From contig CAUYUJ010002759.1 in assembly GCA_963575745.1 (NCBI GenBank), positions 1-64,000 on the forward strand: 64,000 nt of DNA, given 5' to 3'. Both the position numbers and the translations under genes were made by a program. Source of the DNA: Prorocentrum cordatum (Eukaryota; Sar; Dinophyceae; Prorocentrales; Prorocentraceae). This document shows, piece by piece, positions 61,880-64,000 of the stretch. Below the pieces are notes generated by a model that was not told the DNA's origin, made no database searches, and saw only the letters and a list, made by a program, of their open reading frames with translations. The first letter of the stretch is position 1; each line of letters begins with the position of its first letter.

Positions 61880-62640
61880 ATGAGACATGGGATAACAGGA
61901 GGCGACGACGGTCTTGTATCAGAGCTGTTGCGCACTGGACATGCAAGTCTTGGCGGCGCGGTCGCGGATGTCACTGAAGCGCGCGGTGCTGCCTTTGATA
62001 GAACCTCCGGAAAACAGGACTCGACCAACACCCCACAAAATGCAAGGCCCAAATTGATAGTTCGCATGGGATGCGGCGCGCGGGCGTGGAGATAGACCCC
62101 GACTTCTCCTTGCACGCGCTTGCGGCGGGCGATCTTTTGGAAGTGCTCGACGCCGTGGTGCCCCTGGGCTGCCTGAACAACGCCAGAAATCAACACCAAA
62201 TCTCTGTGGGATGGCGTATGTTCGGGGCCATGTAAAGGCTGCTGTTGAAAACGGAGGTATCTGTCTCGCGCCAGCTTTGATTGTTTGTCGTGTCTATTGG
62301 AAACACTACATATTGTTCGAGTGTATGCACCCCTCCAGGTTGCAGAGTTACGTGTTTTGCTATCTGGTCAGAACAAGGGGGCACGCCGCGTGATCGTTTT
62401 TCAACGCAGGCCAGGCGAGCAATAGCATGAGTGGATCTCAACAGCCACAAGGAAGGCGTGGACACAGGCGCATGGCGTGGGAGTGCGCGAGCGGACAAAG
62501 GCACGCGTGATGTGGGAGGACACTTCACGGCGCTTCTGCGTGACAGAGGAGCGTCGTAGTTGGATGGGTTCGCTGCTGACCAGGCCTTCTGTATCAGCTT
62601 GGACAGGCAGTAAGCGGAGTGGTATTGAGCGGTAGCACCG
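61880..62640 (+). pseudogene. LINE-like reverse transcriptase, 5'/3' remnants
   Basis: GGDDGLVSELLRTGHASL (from about 61,901) resembles the start of a LINE RT domain (usually DGL-EML). In a shifted frame, EIDPDFSLHALAAGDLLEVL and ISVGWRMFGAMK (about 62,090-62,235) resemble the post-RT 'connection' part of dinoflagellate LINEs, and WEDTSRRFCVTEERRSWM (about 62,516-62,570) the C-terminal end. The catalytic middle of the RT is missing and stops interrupt the rest. Based on family memory, so moderate confidence. Confidence 0.45.
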
Positions 62641-64000
62641 CAAGCGCGCCCGCCCTCTGGGACGCCTCCCTGAGTTGCGCCCCGGCCTCCCAGCCACTCA
62701 GCCCCCTCCTGTTTTTCCTCCCGTTCCCCTGCTCCCCCTTCCAGGGAGAGGAGGAGGCCCAACCCGCACATCGAGTGGACGTGTATTTGGCGACGGGTGT
62801 TGCTTCCCCCTGGCCCCCCACAGCGTCGTTTTCGTGTTCGTCGTCGTCTTTTCCGTCGTCCTCTTGGTCGTCGTCGTCCTCCTCGTCGTATGAATTGCTA
62901 CCGGCGCTAACGCACGTTGCGAGGATCAGGAGGCAAGAAGGACGACAAGAAGAGGAGGATGAGGAGGAGGAGGAGTCCTTGTTGTCTGTTTGTTTCCTTC
63001 GCGAGCGTTGCCGCCCCCTCTCCTCAACCTCGTCGTCGTCATCGTCGTCGTCGTCAACGCCGTCGTCGTCCGGCCAGAATCTGTTCGACCTTGTCACCGA
63101 ACCCTTCCCGTGGTTCGCCTTGGCCCGCCCCCCCCCCCGCCCCAGCCACGCCGGGACGCGGCGGCGAGAAACCTGGGAGATTCCCACAGACATCTCAGCT
63201 CTCCCCGAGGCTAGGATCCACTAATGGTGTTTTTTCATGCTCTTTTCAGTGTTTTTTTTTTTTTGGTTGGTTCGTTTTTGCGGCGCGCGCCGGGCGCGAG
63301 CGTGGATCGTTGCTGTTCATTGTCGTTTTGTCGCATTTTGTATTTGTGTTTGTTCTCCTCTTTGTCGACGGGGGTTGCTGAATCGCGTGCGCGCGCGAGC
63401 CTGTGGCCGCGCGCGTCGTTCGAATGGTTCGCGGCCCTTGCGGTTGCGCGAGGCGGGGGCAGTGCGTGCCCGATGGCAAGCGCGTTGAATTTTGTTGAAC
63501 GTGTGGGCTGTATTTTTGCTTGCCTTGAAAGCGGCGACGTGCGCGGAGGCGCGCGCGCGCGCGCGTCGCGCGTATGGATTTTGCCAGACAACCGAGGTCG
63601 CGCGCATCATCGTAGCGGGCCGTTTTTGCATCGCAAATGCCGCCCTTCCGTGGCGAGTTTGAGCAGAACGGGCAATTCATTGCATGCGCTCTTGTTGCGA
63701 ATGCGCGGGGTCGCGTGGCGCATTGCGCGTAGTGGCTCCGCTTTTGCCCAGCGCGCGCTTGCGCCACTTCGGCGTCGCGTGCCCCGTTGGCGCCGCGGCA
63801 GAGATCTGCCGCGCCACCTTCGCTTTGCGTTTGGGGCGCTGGCGTTACCTGCGTTGAACAGCACGCGAGGGGCGTAGTTGTCGCTTGACATTGCCACCAT
63901 CGCACAGATGGCGATGCATGCGAGTACCGCGACGCTTACATTCCACGCTGGGCCTCGCGTTTTGTGCTTGCTCTGGTCTCCACGCGTTGGTTTTTCATTC
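62641..64000. other. Possible exon, CG repeats; no gene assigned
   Basis: A strong pyrimidine tract ending in CCTTCCAG at about 62,744 is followed by an open + frame to 63,224 with Ser-rich and acidic runs and a better-looking end (QNLFDLVTEPFPWFALARPP). It could be a terminal exon, but the opposite strand is open too. 63,548-63,575 is an alternating CG run. The final 700 bases have no recognised feature. Confidence 0.25.

Noticed and set aside
63548-63575. Alternating CG run as a regulatory Z-DNA site
   Set aside because: It is a short simple repeat, and nothing in the context links it to a promoter.

Overview
The window looks like nuclear DNA of a dinoflagellate. It is GC-rich and gene-poor, full of CTC/GGA, GTC and GAT microsatellites and small foldback elements. 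It also carries the remains of a tyrosine-recombinase (DIRS-like) retrotransposon whose pol contains a C5-cytosine methyltransferase, an architecture known from dinoflagellates. A core resembling the end of the dinoflagellate spliced leader occurs at 55,311. The genus cannot be fixed from the sequence alone; a Prorocentrum-like species is my guess.

The centrepiece is a probably undescribed 16.4-kb DNA transposon at about 11,543-27,987. It has 29-bp terminal inverted repeats (27 of 29 matching), TA at both outer ends, 34-bp subterminal palindromes at both ends, a 128-bp palindrome in the middle, and six long intronless genes all on the + strand. Gene 5 carries a CENP-B-like DNA-binding region and a pogo/Tigger/jerky-type DDE domain (DD34D), which fits TA-flanked ends. 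Gene 6 has an endonuclease/exonuclease/phosphatase fold. Gene 2 looks like its catalytically degenerate relative. Gene 1 has a Gly/Trp-rich domain. Genes 3 and 4 are not recognised. The element sits inside the DIRS retroelement: gag-like remains at 9,060-11,540, and pol remains (RT, methyltransferase, RNase H, recombinase) at 28,010-31,860.

The element is studded with a 12-bp motif, CCGCAGTNGCGG and close variants. I counted 70 copies by eye between 12,492 and 27,819, all on the gene strand, in all three reading frames, and none in the rest of the window. As RNA it is a four-base-pair CCGC/GCGG stem closed by an AGUN tetraloop. A copy follows every one of the six stop codons within 3-20 nt, and each gene has at least two copies just downstream. 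Each gene is also preceded by a pyrimidine-rich tract, suggesting polycistronic transcription with trans-splicing.

Layout: 1-9,060, non-coding with foldback elements and minisatellites; 9,060-31,860, the DIRS element interrupted by the giant transposon; 31,938-33,300, a 101-bp satellite; 33,300-55,290, microsatellites, an 8-bp AGCCCTAT array and at least six families of dispersed or foldback repeats, some nested; 55,297-56,200, a decayed coding sequence behind spliced-leader-like sequence; 56,200-64,000, mostly non-coding with a decayed LINE-like reverse transcriptase at about 61,880-62,640. No host gene could be assigned with confidence.
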